A DNA stretch of 64,000 nucleotides, from assembly GCF_964204645.1 (NCBI RefSeq), contig NC_134031.1, forward strand, positions 2,277,001 through 2,341,000. The letters run 5' to 3'. Every line of letters begins with the position of its first letter. Positions within the stretch are counted from its first letter, which is position 1. Shown piece by piece: positions 22,601 through 35,600 of the stretch. Source of the stretch: Tubulanus polymorphus. Its lineage: Eukaryota; Nemertea; Palaeonemertea; Tubulaniformes; Tubulanidae. Position numbers and translations under genes: made by a program. The notes under the pieces were generated by a model. That model saw only the letters and a program-made list of their open reading frames with translations, was not told where the DNA came from and did not search any database.

Positions 22601-25600
22601 TCCTCGAATACAGTCTCGAAACGGCCATTGCGACGCATCGAGCGCTGTAGGAACCATCGGGCTGGTCGACGGTCGAGTTGATAAAGTCTGGCTTACTTTC
22701 ACCGAAACTGACATGGTTCTCCGAAGGTTTGGCTTCGTACCATTCACCGAATACGTAAGGACGCCCGTCCAACCACTGGAAATCGTTGATCTAAGATGGA
22801 AATGAAAATGTGCTTGTTTATTTTGAAGATTAATGGTTAGGAATACAGAATACGTCCCTAGAACTAGAAAGCTTTCGTATGTTTTCGATGAAGATTGATG
22901 CTGGCTTGGTGCTCTGCAAAAAAAATTAAATTCTTATTACCTGATCTTTATCGTGTAGACCAATAAAAACAATAGGACTGTGTTTAGTGATGCCCGAATC
23001 GTTAGGACGACGAAAAGTTTTCCACATTTCTGGCCACCAAAACGAACGCCACATTTTCATCAAATAGTGCATTTCATCACCATCCGTAATGCTGACTAAT
23101 GTCGCTTCTGCGTCCTTGCATTTCTGCGCTGCCGCTTCCCAGCTCAGTGACTGATTATAAACGTCAATGGCCGTCTAAAACGAAATTGCACGAATCCGAT
23201 AGATTTTCATTAAAGGTAGTTACGGCTACATTGAGTTGATATTTAATGCTATCAAAACTAAACCGCTTTGGGTTTGGTAAACTTGGGTTAGCTTACTTGA
23301 TACTAAACTGTCTATTGAGTCAACCCCTATAAAACTGATCTCTAGCCGATTTATTGATCAACAGAGGAACTCGAATCTAACTTACCGCGTAAAGATAGCA
23401 CGAACTTCTCCAGTAGAAAAACCTCGGTGGACACACCGTCGAATCAGTTCGCAGCTTCAATGGTTTTGCTTCGTTTTTTATTAGTTTATATCCCAATTGC
23501 AGCCAGCTATAATTAGATTCGATTTGAAATGCGACTCGAGTCGTTCGAACGACGAGGCTTTGCTGTTGTTTGTAGTACAGTCGCGGGAAAGCGCCGTTTA
23601 TGACTTTGGTTAGCGGCAGCGATTCACGAATCAAACACAGGTTGTCGGTAATTGTCGTTTGAATCAAATCGAAATTCGATGAGATCGTTATTTCGTAAAA
23701 CTCCATCGTTTTGGGAATCTCTGAACACAGCGATAACGACCTGTATTCAACTCTATACCAGATAGCCGAACGTGAACTCAAGTCTGGCGACGTGAACAGT
23801 CCCGTGTTGATCCTCGCAGATTTCCAAACATTCTCCGGAGATCCTCGATTCAATGTCCCGCATTCAGATGATTGCAAATCTATCCTATAATTAACCGGGA
23901 CCAGCTCGTCGCACTTTTGAAGGTTGACTAACAAAGCTACACGATTTCGGGATTCCTTACAATAGATACGGGTGATACTGTAAACATGGCTTAAACTAAA
24001 TCTAACCTTGTTTATGGAGTGCTTATCGTTATTCATCATGAGATTATACGCACAACGGGGATCTATATTTTCTATTTTTGAATAATTCATCTGTATTATG
24101 CTATTTTTTACGGTAGTTATTCCTGGATCGAGGACAAGCAGGGATTTGTTAGAAAATGGTAGCGCGATCGTCGCTCGATTCGAACTGAAAGTAGGTCTTA
24201 TAAACCAGCCTCTGAAAACCGATACATTTAGGCGCGCGAGTATTTCGCTTGCATTCGGTTTGTTGTTTCTGTCGTACGAGAACCAGATCATGTTCAAACA
24301 ATTCGACGTTACGGAGACATTCGGAGACTTCCTAACCCCGATTTGCCCGATAAACTGATATCGATGATCAGCCGGGAAATAGCACGGCTCCAAAACGAAC
24401 CCGCCGTTTTGAAAATCTATATCCGAATGCCCGTACGAAATTTTGATAAGATTTCCCGATAAATATCGGGGTTGGAATTTGATAGCCGTATAAAATGGTG
24501 TATATTTTATCACCCAGGAATAAGTATAGGGTTCGTTATAGTCGTGGTGCGCATCACCGCCGATTTCTAAACAAAGATATGTCAGAGAGAATTTTTCGAG
24601 CTTCGTTGAGTTTTCAGGCGTCACTGTTAGCCGTACTAATTCGTAAAATCGATCGGATACATCTTTACTGTTCGATACAGAAACAACTCGCCCGATCGGA
24701 CATACGATAAAAAATGCGTAAGTTACGTAACTAAACGAAATTCGATCATTTACCGGTGAATACGTGTACGAGTTCGTGGATCCGGTCAAAATCGTGAAAT
24801 TGTAGTACATCGTTTCAGAGCTGTTTCGCGGCCTTATTTCGAAGCTACAGTTAAAACCCGGTCGGGAAAAGCTCTCATCCGTCACGAATTGCAAAGTCAT
24901 ATTCGCATCTCGAACTGATTGCTTTAAATACCCGCTCAATTGACCACAGAATCTGCCAAGTTCTTTTCCGCCAGTGTACACGGTCAGCGAATCGGCGAAA
25001 CAGCCTTCCGACTGTTCCAGATCGAAGTCATGACAGTAAAGAACGATATCGAAAGTTGTAAGTTGACTGACGATTGAATGTTGCGTGCTTAATAACGTCG
25101 GATAGGTGTGATAACCGTAAAACGGCGTATTTACGAAAAGGAGAGTTTCATCGATGACGGATTCAGATAATTTGTAGTCGGACAGCGAAAACGAACAGTT
25201 GTAACGGTTAACGAATAGAACAACTGTTTCAGGCGACCCGCTGCCTGTTGGTAAACGCAAACCGAATTCACTTTCTTTGTCACCTTTTTCTAAGCAAAAT
25301 CGTTTTTTCTTCCCGTCTAATTCGACAGAAATATCATTGGCTCGCGTAAGTCCAGCCCGCCCTTCTTCATTCGTAGTTATTTCCACAATTTCAAGCGTAT
25401 GTTTATGGCCGGCATTCCCGGCACTGGCCAGGTAAGTCAGTTCCATATTCGCATTTGTGTAGCTGATTATATGAACGACTTCGGCGCTCGGTCGATTCGT
25501 GGATTGCAGTCGATCCAAGCGAAGAATTCCGTGCTCATTCGGTTCGACGCGCACGAAGTTCATCGACGCCGAATCCACACTCGATGTTTGCAACATCGTC

Positions 25601-25629
25601 AAAATGTACACGAATGACAACAAATACAT
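19695..25629 (-). CDS. Giant chimeric receptor: CUB, C-type lectin, LDLa, LRR and rhodopsin-type 7TM (GRL101/relaxin-receptor-like)
   Basis: Three exons, complement(19695..22790, 22941..23174, 23386..25629), give 1,857 residues. Both introns are GT-AG, phase 0. The first intron lies inside a C-type lectin domain, which proves the long N-terminal exon and the 7TM exon belong together. Domains in order are: signal peptide; CUB around 145-268 and further CUB-like beta-rich sequence; C-type lectin 732-910 (CPPRFFYWRSSCYLYA, WLDG, VPC/YVC cysteines); a second degenerate lectin-like region around 932-1060; five or six LDLa modules 1066-1335 with Cys and SDE signatures (CPDGSDEIDC); Cys-rich LRR cap and about five LRRs 1337-1520; 7TM 1551-1825 with VDRVLCIVFPF at TM3 and NPILF at TM7. 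LDLa+LRR+7TM is the layout of snail GRL101 and of relaxin receptors (LGR7/8). The CUB and lectin modules suggest extra glycan or protein recognition. Ligand unknown. Confidence 0.9.
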
Positions 25630-26515
25630 ATCGAAATTTTATCCGAAAAAATAAGGTTAATTCAAAATGGCTTTCTTCGATTTAATTACTCGTCGCTCGT
25701 ATCCTCTTCGAAGGCTCGTCTAATCCGACAATTAGGATAAAATCATTTTAGAAAACAGCAACGACCAACCCTCGATTCAGCCAGGCCTTATCGTCCAACC
25801 TTATCACGACGAAAGCACAAAAATGTTCGAAGAATATATTCAATATGCGGAATGCAGTGATGTACACGTCGTGTTAGCTAAAATACCTCCGTGCAAATGA
25901 AACAGTTGGAACGAAAAATTGAATCTGTATTTGAATAAATATTTATTTAAGAGAATGATCTACATCAACAACGTTTCACGTCCTATATGCAGATTACAAG
26001 TGTATATTCTACTAATTGGAAATGCGTTTCATCTGTCCATATCACGAAATGACTATTTACATATCATTTGATGGCGTGGTGTCCTCCGAGGCTTACAGCC
26101 ATAAATCGGTAATATCGACTTTACGAAATAACTTCATATTAAGCTCATCGTGTCTTGTAAAGTTGTATTTCTGCTTTATCATTCGTATAACTTGAACTCA
26201 TAGTCAGGGTCCCCGAATAAATGACCGGATATGTGGAACACGCTGGCAGGTCGAGAATTTCGACCAGCCCAGTACTATGGAATAAATTGCTCGACTATGA
26301 AACCGTTGGTCATGTGACTTGTTGCTTGATTTGAAATGTTCGCAACAAGGCCGTACCGGAATTTCCAGATATTTATACAATAAAGATGTATCCAATATAG
26401 ATGCTCGCAAGAATTGGAGAAAACATTTCGTGGAAGTTTGATTCACTATTACACAAACATTGGCAATTGAAAAATTTGTTAGAATTATGAGCCTTTGAAT
26501 GAGACGAGAAATGAT
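25630..26515. other. Intergenic; 5' flank of the large receptor
   Basis: No further exon of the receptor can be placed upstream of its signal-peptide ATG, and no other gene is supported. Confidence 0.4.
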
Positions 26516-26716
26516 TTAAGTTGAATCATCGGGAACTAATGCTCTTACCTCACCAGCGACCAGTGGATATATTTGTAAACGAGTGATATCAAGAACAACG
26601 AAATGATCAGCCAGTTTGATTGATATTTTCATTTCGTGAACTCTGAGCCGTACAGGATCTGTAAACGGCAACCTTATTCGTACGTATTCGCAGTCAAGTT
26701 TAAGAAACATTACCAT
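26516..26716 (-). other. Open stretch downstream of astacin A, related to sequence after copies B and C
   Basis: This frame contains DCEYVRIRLPFTDPVRLRV. The matching positions after astacin B (about 32500-32637) and C (39196-39378) read DCKNVRIRLPLANPIRLSV. The stretch lies beyond the stop codon and poly(A) signal of each protease. In copy A it ends with GAG|GTAAGA, a plausible donor that is missing in B and C. It may be a remnant exon of another gene carried along by the duplications. Confidence 0.3.
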
Positions 26717-26759
26717 TATTCAATTATTCAACATATTTCATCATTTACCGTAAACCAAC

Positions 26760-26765
26760 TTTATT
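26760..26765 (-). terminator. Poly(A) signal, astacin A
   Basis: AATAAA on the minus strand, about 20 bp after the stop. It is conserved at the same place after copies B (32673-32678) and C (39414-39419). Confidence 0.65.
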
Positions 26766-26783
26766 TTCACCGTTGTTACAATT

Positions 26784-29700
26784 CTATTGGCAACGGAAAA
26801 TGATATCATCGAGTGCGATATCGCTTAATTTTCCAGGTCCTCTTGTGGCCAAAAATTTCACCTATAAGATAAACGGGTATTTGCTAAGCCCATGGTTTCT
26901 CCGTGACACGTAAACAATGATATGACATATTCGATATGATACAAAAATGATTCTCATTACGAAAAGTTGTTACAGAATCTTGGAGGGGGCCACAGAGGAG
27001 ACGGCTGTAATCTTTATGACACATAAACCATTAAGTCCTCGTAACACAATAACCTCGTGTGATGTGTAAATTTTATTATTGTTTTAATCAGTTTTGAATT
27101 TATGAAGGCATTAACATGTTTACTTACTTTGATTAATCCGGCCGGCAGCGGAATGTTTCGTACGTTCCAATAATTTCCCTTATCACCAGATTCCTCAAAT
27201 ACCTTGTTATCATTTAGGAATACTTCTAGTGAACCCATAGTCGACCCGTACATATGGTACCAAAAGTTCATACTACAACTCCACCCGTCCTTGATCGTTA
27301 GACTATTTTCCAATGTGCCAATGCAGCCTTCTGGCATGTAAGAAGCTTCCATATAGACGTAATGACCTGTAGAAAACACAAACACAAATAGATATTGTAA
27401 AAGTGATTTGGAATAATTTCGATACATTCTGAGCGTTTTTTGTCATTTTCTTTTGGTCATTGCATATATTAAAATTTATCCTCCTCCTGTCGCATCACTG
27501 GAACCTTGATTTTAGCCAAATCTTACTCCCAGACTTAATTTAGAAACAAACTCTAATTACTTCATTCATTACTCTCGAACTAAAATCGTATACATTGATT
27601 GTTTAAAAGATCAACGTTTCAAAATTTATAGTAAATGATGCTTTAGTAAGATCCTGGGGAAGGTAATTTTTCTAGCACCCAACGCCCATCTAGATCTGCG
27701 CCGGGATTGGTCTGTCACTTTGTAATAATTTTCGAATTGAAATTGAACGAATGAAAAATTGAATAATAGACCATCGAAGTTGCACAAACGACAATTGATC
27801 TTAGGCCGTACCAGTCATATTCAGTATTTATGGATAATATATACGTACCTCGCCAATCGCCGATAGTATGGTCTCCAGGATCGGGTCCTGAAAACCAGGT
27901 TCGGGTAGTACCAAATTTCAATTCGAAATTTAAACTTTTCCACGAGCCCATCCCATTTTCAAAAGCGGTACTCGGAAATCCAACATTGCCTTGAATATAA
28001 TCGGAAGAAATTGATATAAAAGTAGATTTGGAGTATTTTATGAAAAATTGAAGTCATCCATCATTACCAGCACATTCGTCCGGGCTACAAATCTCGTATT
28101 CTTCTTGGATACCGTATCCATTGCTGATAGGACAATTTGAGTTCTTAAAACAAAATCGTTGTCTCGTCTTAATATCGCATCTGATAACGCAGTTGATCGC
28201 AGTCCAAGGCGACCACGGGGTCACACCTTTTGACACATCTGTATACAAAATGCAAAATCATCAAGATGAAAAGTGAATCAGTAATGAATTTATCAATTCA
28301 ATAATTCAAACTTGAAAGAAATTAATTGTATTGAAAAAAAGCGTTTCATACCAGTTTCACAGGAGTACAGCATATTGATTCCTATAATATCTAACTCGCT
28401 CAGTCGTTCTCGCTGCCCAATTACTGTGTTCGGGTCTCCTTTCACTTCTATACTTGAATTACCATCGAACCTTATATTAGGGTAGTGCATGATGCTGTCG
28501 TAGTCGTAGTTTAGTTCTTACGTATCCGAATATTTTTTTATCAAGTATTGGCTCTTCAACTCTCGAAACGAAAAATAGAAAAAGTAGGTTGATTCCCGAT
28601 GACCAAGTATTGAGATTTTGAGAAATACTTTACTCAAGGTATAATATGATAAATTTTAAAAGCTTCATTGGATCTTACAGAAATCCCTTCTTATCATGTA
28701 ATACTTACCATCTTTTATGTTTTTCATGAGAACATTGACATAATCATCGCGGTCGGGTCTGACGTGTTCATGGAAGAATCCTACAAGTGTCAATGATTAT
28801 AGAAAACAAAGCGTATTGGAAATTGTATAGTTCGAAAGGGTGACATTGAAAATGACGAAACTAGCTTTCCATTTAGTAGTGTACTTTAGAGACTATTCAA
28901 AACAATCAATTGACCCAGAACAGCTCCCCCTCCCTCAGAAAAATATCTCAGCGTCAAATATAAGACCTACAAAAAAATGACTTGGAAAGTGGGTATTGTT
29001 TTTGATTTGATATTCATTTATTTATTCCTCGATTGAATTCCTTTTGAATACGTACCCAATACGTGCATTAGCTCGTGCATTACGTTACCCACTTGACAAA
29101 ATTCACCAATCTGCACTTGTTGTTCCCCTCCCGCTCTGCCGAGTTCACTAGCGCATATGCTGTAAAAAGGAACCAAGATCATTTTCATTTCGCGTCATCA
29201 TTAGAATGTATCACACGAATGAATGCACTTGATACAAATATAAAACTTTGTTCTAGAGTTCCCGACTACGGAAGTGTCCTGAGGACATCATTTAAGAAGA
29301 TATGAAAAATAGATTTTATGTCTTAGTTATATATCAACATCAAATCATCTAAGGTTTGTTAAACTTTGACGATTTGATGTTGATGAGTTATTACTATGAC
29401 GTCACTATACATTTACCTTTGCGATCTACGAATTCCCGCATTCCCGTTTCCTACTATGCCAACGGTGAATTTTTGAGCGGGTGTATTCGATAATAATTTA
29501 CCTTTCATTAGTCCAAAACTCAATGTAATCTACATGGTCGGCGTTCTTTGGTACAAATGTGATACACGTGTTCGTTTGAATATACGTCATAGCTTCATTA
29601 ATTCGCGATTTCATAGTTTCTGTAGCAAAAAAAGTAAATATACAAATATAAAAGAGGCCACTCTCTTTCTCTCCTCTTTCTGACTACTCTAACATAAGAT

Positions 29701-30589
29701 AATGCCTTCGCATTAGTAGATAAAGGGCTTACCATTGACGTGATCGTGAAACCTGTACGGAATGACACGATCCATCCAAAGATCTTCTCTGAAGGATAGG
29801 GCAGACCGTTTTTTACGATTGTTTGGATTGGTTGGATTGTTTGGATTGTTTGGATTGTCAATTATGTCTCCCTCGATGATCTTCCTGCCGTCATCTAAAA
29901 CCCCAAACACACATACAAAACTATATATAGTTTAAACGTCCACTATTTTCCAGATACAAATTATGTTCAGTCATCTGCGCCTCACTGAACAGACTGGAAT
30001 TGGCAAAATTACTAGAAATGTAGCCAGGCTTGTGTGGATACGGATTTCAGAGGTCTAAACTGATGACTACAATTCGCTATTGGTTAATATTTTCACATGG
30101 AACCTTAGTTTCAGTGGTGTATCGCTATCGCGACTCCTGTGGTTCACGCGAGCTCTTAGAACACGCAGTATACGGAGCGCCGTGAACCGGCCACTCTCAG
30201 GACTTGGTGAAATAACATTACGCCAAAATAATTCTGAACAACTTTTGAGCTTCCTACAAAAATCATTGGTAAATTAGTCTATTGTAAATAGTAAAGCTAT
30301 CTATCAATGAACCACTTGAAATAAGTAATTCATTGAATGATTTTTTTAGTACGGAGTTCTTTTTTAGTTTAAAATCGGGTAACTTCTCGATCTATTCTTG
30401 CTATATTTCATTAACTCATTAATGATATTATGATTATCATATTCGCGTACATGTTAACAACAGTAAAATATACTTGCCCATGGTAGTGTTTTCTGGGTAA
30501 GGGGGCACCAGAATAGGGGCAGATAAACTCGATGAGATCATCATCATTAGACGCATGATGAATATCAACAACACGGTTATCTTTATCAT
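26784..30589 (-). pseudogene. Astacin-TSP1-MAM metalloprotease, copy A, with premature stop
   Basis: Ten exons, complement(26784..26861, 27128..27366, 27849..27989, 28068..28238, 28352..28561, 28709..28780, 29056..29159, 29502..29619, 29733..29894, 30478..30589), correspond to 469 codons. Every junction keeps phase. The encoded order is: signal peptide; propeptide with an EGDI aspartate-switch motif and RKKR cleavage site; astacin domain with zinc motif HELMHVLGFFHEH; SIMHY Met-turn; TSP1 repeat (TPWSPW); MAM domain ending in SDIALDD. Exon 6 carries an in-frame TAA at 28518-28520 where copies B and C have TAC (Tyr), upstream of the Met-turn. A translated product would lack the Met-turn, TSP1 and MAM parts. 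All other exons are intact, so inactivation is recent or the stop is a sequencing or allelic difference. Intron 1 uses a GC donor. Confidence 0.8.
30477..30478 (-). other. GC-type 5' splice site of intron 1, astacin A
   Basis: The exon ends ATGG|GCAAGTA. The only nearby GT (4 nt further) would make an immediate stop with the next exon. Copies B (36774) and C (43482) keep the same GC donor. Confidence 0.75.
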
Positions 30590-31266
30590 CGTGAAACTTG
30601 TTCGGTCTGTTGTAAAACTTTGACTTCCGTGCTCTTCTATTTCTTTAAGATACTATATACATAGTTGTAATATCGAGAATGATAATAATATAAATCTTAT
30701 TTATACATTTATAAAGAAAGCGATGTTAGCAATAAAGACACAAGGGTTTTGGAAGAGGACGTATTAATGATCGACAAAGCAATTTTCAGAAATAAAGACG
30801 AAACTAAGATAGAAAACAGAAGTAAAATTGCGATGCTGTTTATAATGGAACAGTATTGGATGATTTACTGTACCTTTCGACGATCAGAAATCACTAGATA
30901 AAATCTTATGCTGTACAAAACGTTGTGTTATTTTGATGTAACTTTCATCGTGAAAATAGATACTTAAAAATTCGTGTTTAAATTCTCTTTTCTAATTTCG
31001 ATAAACAACGTTTCTGACTAATCTTAAGTTCTCTACGTTTTTAAAGATGGTAAGATTCTTTTGATTTTGCGACCTACATTTATGAAATGATTGAAAAATT
31101 AGAATATTTCAAATTCGAGGGGATTTAATCTCCCAGCTGATGTTATGCGATAATCCTTTTTTTAATTATCCAATAATATCTTTTAGTGACAACGAAAACG
31201 AACGACAACAAAATAGTTGTTGGCATTATTTTGACTGCTAAAAACTGAATGTTCTGCTGCACCTAC
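30590..31266. other. 5' flank of astacin A
   Basis: AT-rich. Parts (about 31090-31260) align with the flanks of copies B and C, including tcccagctgatgt and ggcattattttgactg. No complete gene is seen. Confidence 0.4.
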
Positions 31267-31321
31267 CTTTTTCTCCGCTGGTCGGGAATGAATTGCCTTT
31301 GTTTGCCACAAACAGCAACGC
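31267..31321 (-). other. Candidate 55-bp mini-exon upstream of astacin A
   Basis: Bounded by TTTCAG and G|GTAGGT, ending in phase 1, and open as ALLFVANKGNSFPTSGEK. Counterparts at 37410-37461 and 44127-44178 are 52 bp and read ALSLANKINSYPNCRVK. The length difference is exactly one codon and both splice borders are kept. It could be an alternative 5' exon joining the phase-1 exon 2 of the protease genes, or an exon of an unrecognised gene. Confidence 0.4.
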
Positions 31322-31886
31322 CTGAAACAGGTGGTCACGAAATACTAGCTTAGAAAATTTCAAGGCCACTTGTAGTCGAGAAATCAAAATATGAACACGC
31401 TGATGAAAAAATATTCTAGCTTAAAGTTTGTATGAAAATAATATACCATTTTTTTATCCGCCGAGCAATCGGTGAAACGTGATACTATTTTATGTACTTT
31501 TGTCGATAGATTTCAATTCTGAAGGAAAGGAAATCCAATCTATTATTCAAAAAAAGAGAATTCCCATTCCTTTTTTGCCATATTAAGTTTTATTTTCAGG
31601 AGTACAGTATATACACTAGCAAAGCGTCAATCTGACGTTCTATGATGTGTTGAATGTAAATACTTTTACATGATATGGCGCGATATTTTGAAATATAGAA
31701 AGAAATACAACAAAGTGTTAGTTGTGTTAGGTTATTGTGGTTGTTTTCTGTGCTCATGTTTAAATGGAGAGGGTAAATTACATATATTCGAATTTTTCCG
31801 AATGAAATTGGCAATATTTGAAATCAATTTAGAACTTTGTTCGAATTCAAGATTTTTTTCATTATATACAATACATAATTCAAACC

Positions 31887-32363
31887 TGATTTCGGACGCG
31901 GTGGTTCTCTCCTGGTTTCAGTGTGGTGATTTCGGACGCGGTGGTTCTCTCCTGGTTTCAGTGTGGTGATTTCGGACGCGGTGGTTCTCTCCTGGTTTCA
32001 GTGTGGTGATTTCGGACGCGGTGGTTCTCTCCTGGTTTCAGTGTGGTGATTTCGGACGCGGTGGTTCTCTCCTGGGTTTCAGTGTGGTGATTTCGGACGC
32101 GGTGGTTCTCTCCTGGTTTCAGTGTGGTGATTTCGGACGCGGTGGTTCTCTCCTGGTTTCAGTGTGGTGATTTCGAACGCGATGGTTCTCTCCTGGGTTT
32201 CAGTGTGGTGATTTCGGACGCGGTGGTTCTCTCCTGGGTTTCAGTGTGGTGATTTCGGACGCGGTGGTTCTCTCCTGGTTTCAGTGTGGTGATTTCGGAC
32301 GCGGTGGTTCTCTCCTGGTTTCAGTGTGGTGATTTCGGACGCGGTGGTTCTCTCCTGGGTTTC
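31887..32363 (+). repeat. 40-bp minisatellite, about 12 copies
   Basis: Repeat unit tgatttcggacgcggtggtt followed by ctctcctggtttcagtgtgg. Some units have one extra G (41 bp). Units are nearly identical. It is a contiguous tandem array with no spacers. Confidence 0.97.
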
Positions 32364-32381
32364 AACAACAACAACAACGAT

Positions 32382-32422
<41 letters not shown>

Positions 32423-32447
32423 AAACAATAATAATAATAATAATAAT
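32364..32447 (+). repeat. (CAA)n then (AAT)n microsatellite
   Basis: Directly abuts the 40-bp minisatellite and gives an artefactual poly-Asn frame. Confidence 0.95.
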
Positions 32448-32672
32448 GTCTCATGCACCTGGCCATATCAGCACATATTCGTGTCTTAGCCTCACCAGTT
32501 AATAATAACCAAGTTAATGATTTGGACACAGAATCTTCAACGCTAAGCCGTATAGGATTTGCCAATGGCAACCTTATTCGTACGTTCTTGCAGTCAGCTT
32601 TGGGAAAAATTGCCGTATTTACGAACTTAAGTAACATATCTCACGATTTACCATATATATTTATATACCAAT

Positions 32673-32678
32673 TTTATT
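32673..32678 (-). terminator. Poly(A) signal, astacin B
   Basis: AATAAA about 20 bp beyond the stop codon, at the same place as in copies A and C. Confidence 0.65.
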
Positions 32679-32696
32679 TTCACCGTTGTTACAATT

Positions 32697-35600
32697 TTAT
32701 TTGCAACGGAAAATGATATCATCGAGAGCGATATCGCTTAATGTTCCAGATCCTCTTGTGGCCACAAATTTCACCTATAAGATAAACGGGTATTTGATTA
32801 TATACAGCCACAGCGGGTTCTTCGTGACAGGTAAACCATATACTTACATTGATTACTCCGGCCGGTAGCAGGATATTTCGAGCGTGCCAATAATCCCCCT
32901 TATCACCAGATTCTTCAAATACCTTGTTACCATTGAAAAATACCTCTAGCGAACCCATGTTTATACCGTGCATATGGTACCAAAAGTTCATATTACAACT
33001 CCACCCGTCCAGGATCGTAAGGCTGTTTTCAAACGTGGCAATGCTGCCTTCTGGCACGTTAGAAGCTTCCATGTAGACGTAATGACCTGTAAAAGACAAA
33101 TAGGTACCGTACACGTTATATGGAGATGAACACGGTCCGACTGACCTCTAACTGCCCAATGTATTACTTTAGAAACACTTATGCAAGCGATTCAGAACGC
33201 AGTAACGATACTGTGGCAATCGAGGATTCCCCTAGAAGCAACTGACGATCAGCCAGCTAGTGCTAGCGGGCATGCATTAAGACACACAATCCCCAAATGG
33301 GGTTTTCTTAAATTCGATAAAAAAAGTCTTACAAATATTTTTCACAATTTAAACAAATAACAAATAGACATTGAATACGCACAATCTGAAACCCAAACGA
33401 CTTTACTTAATATAGGTCGAGCAGGAGCGGATCCAGATTGGAGTGCCTATTTCAATTCTATGCGCTCCTTTTAGTCAGCAACTGTATCCACCCCTGCGAT
33501 ACCATACGTATTGATAGTCAGTATTCATATACGCACCTCGCCAATCGCCGATAGTATGGTCTCCAGGTTTGGGTCCCGTATCAAAGGTTCCAGTTTCGCC
33601 ATTTTTCAATTGGAAATTTAAACTTTTCCACGAACCCAGCCCATTTTCAAAAGCGGTACTCGGAAATCCAACATTGCCTTGAATATAATCGGAAGAACTT
33701 GATATAAAAGCTACGTATGGTGGCTAATTCGGGCCATGTAGAAAAAAATCACGCCAATGCAATTTTTTAACCGGGTGCCTTAGATTCGTTTTAACTCGTA
33801 AAAAAAGAAAATTACCATCATAAAACGAGAAAAATTCGTTTCGTCGCGAACTTTCCGTTTTATTGCGCAATAAAATCCTTTTTTCATTTTATCGCGCTAT
33901 TTTTCGTTTCAACGACGCAAAAAACGAAAAGTTCGTTTTATCGCTTGATAAAACGAAAGTAGAATCCTGTTTTATCGCGGTTATTTCTCGTTTTAACGTG
34001 TTTTTTTTCGTTTTTATGTTGAGATAAAACGACTTTCAAGCGCATGTTGAAAAAATTTGTAAAGTCTGTGATTCTTTTTTTACATGGCCTGAAACAGCCA
34101 CCATAAAAAGCAGAGTATTTTTTGAAATATTGAAATCATTACCAGCACATTCTGACGCGCTACATTTTTTATATTCTTTTTCGACGCCGTATCCAGTATT
34201 GATATTACAATTTGTATTCTTAAAACAAAATCGCTGTCTCGTCTTATAACTGCATTTGATAGCGCAGTTGATCGCAGTCCAAGGCGACCACGGGGTCACA
34301 CCTTTTGACACATCTGTATACAGAATATTCAAGAAAAACATCGAGATTGAAATCGGAACCAGTAAGGAATTTACCAATTCAATAATTCAAACTTGAAAGA
34401 AATTAATTGTATTGATAAAAGCGTTTCATACCAGTTTCACAGGAGTACAGCATATTGATTCCTATAATATCTAACTCGCTCAGTCGTTCTCGCTGCCCAA
34501 TTACTGTGTTCGGGTCTCCTTTCACTTCTAAAGTTGATTTATCATCGTACCATATATTAGGGTAGTGCATGATGCTATCGTAGTCGTAGTTTAGTTCGTA
34601 CGTATCCGATGATTCTTTTATCCAGTATTGGCTCTTTAACTCTCGAAACGTAAAATAGAAACAAAATCCTTTCATTTCTGAGGACCGTGTGTAGCGTTTT
34701 TAGAATTACATTCTCAAGGTAATCACTTTTGATAAGCTTCATTCTTAAACTAGCTTCATTATACTCACTCCAGATAACATACTTACTTGTGGCTACGTTA
34801 TTGATAAAAACGTTGACATAATCGTCACGGTCGGGTCTGACGTGTTCATGAAAGAATCCTACAAGTGCAAATGACTATAGAAAACAAAGCATATTTGAGA
34901 TTGTTTTACAACACTTATGTCCTAACTCATCTATCGGGGAAGCTTCAGCTACGACAATCCTGAGTTATGCAACGACGGGTAAAGCTAGTAGTTTTCAACA
35001 ATAAACCTAGACGATTTTATTCTTCAGATTAGCTTGGGAATTTGCCTGCAAGATGCATCAGGCTCCAAGACTAGTCTCCAACTCAACTGATTGTTCATAG
35101 ATTCACATTATATTTATACAATAAGTCGACATAGCACACGACTAATTAAAAAACGAACTGCTATCACTGATGCCTGTTGTCATCACGAGTAATAAGTAAT
35201 TAATTGCGAATTTAACAATAGTGCGATTAAAAGTCTACATGTATATCATTTTTGCTAAATTTGCGTAGTTCGAAAGGTTAATATTGAAAATGACGAAACT
35301 AGCTATCCGTTTAGTAGTGTACTATTCAAAGCAATCAATTGACCCAGAACAGCTCCCCTCCCTCAGAAAAATATCCCAGCGTCAGATATAAGATCTACAA
35401 ACAGCGACTAGGAAAGTGAAATTTGTTTTTGATTTGACATTGATTTCCCGATTGAAGTCCCTTTGAATACGTACCCAATACGTGCATTAGCTCGTGCATT
35501 ACGTTACCCACTTGACAATATCCACCAACCTGCACTTGTTGTTTTCCCCCCGCTCTGCCGAGTTCACTAGCGCATACGCTGTAAAAAGGAACCAAGATCA

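Noticed and set aside
31887-32363. Possible CRISPR array
   Set aside because: The 40-bp units are contiguous, with no variable spacers, in an animal genome. This is a minisatellite.
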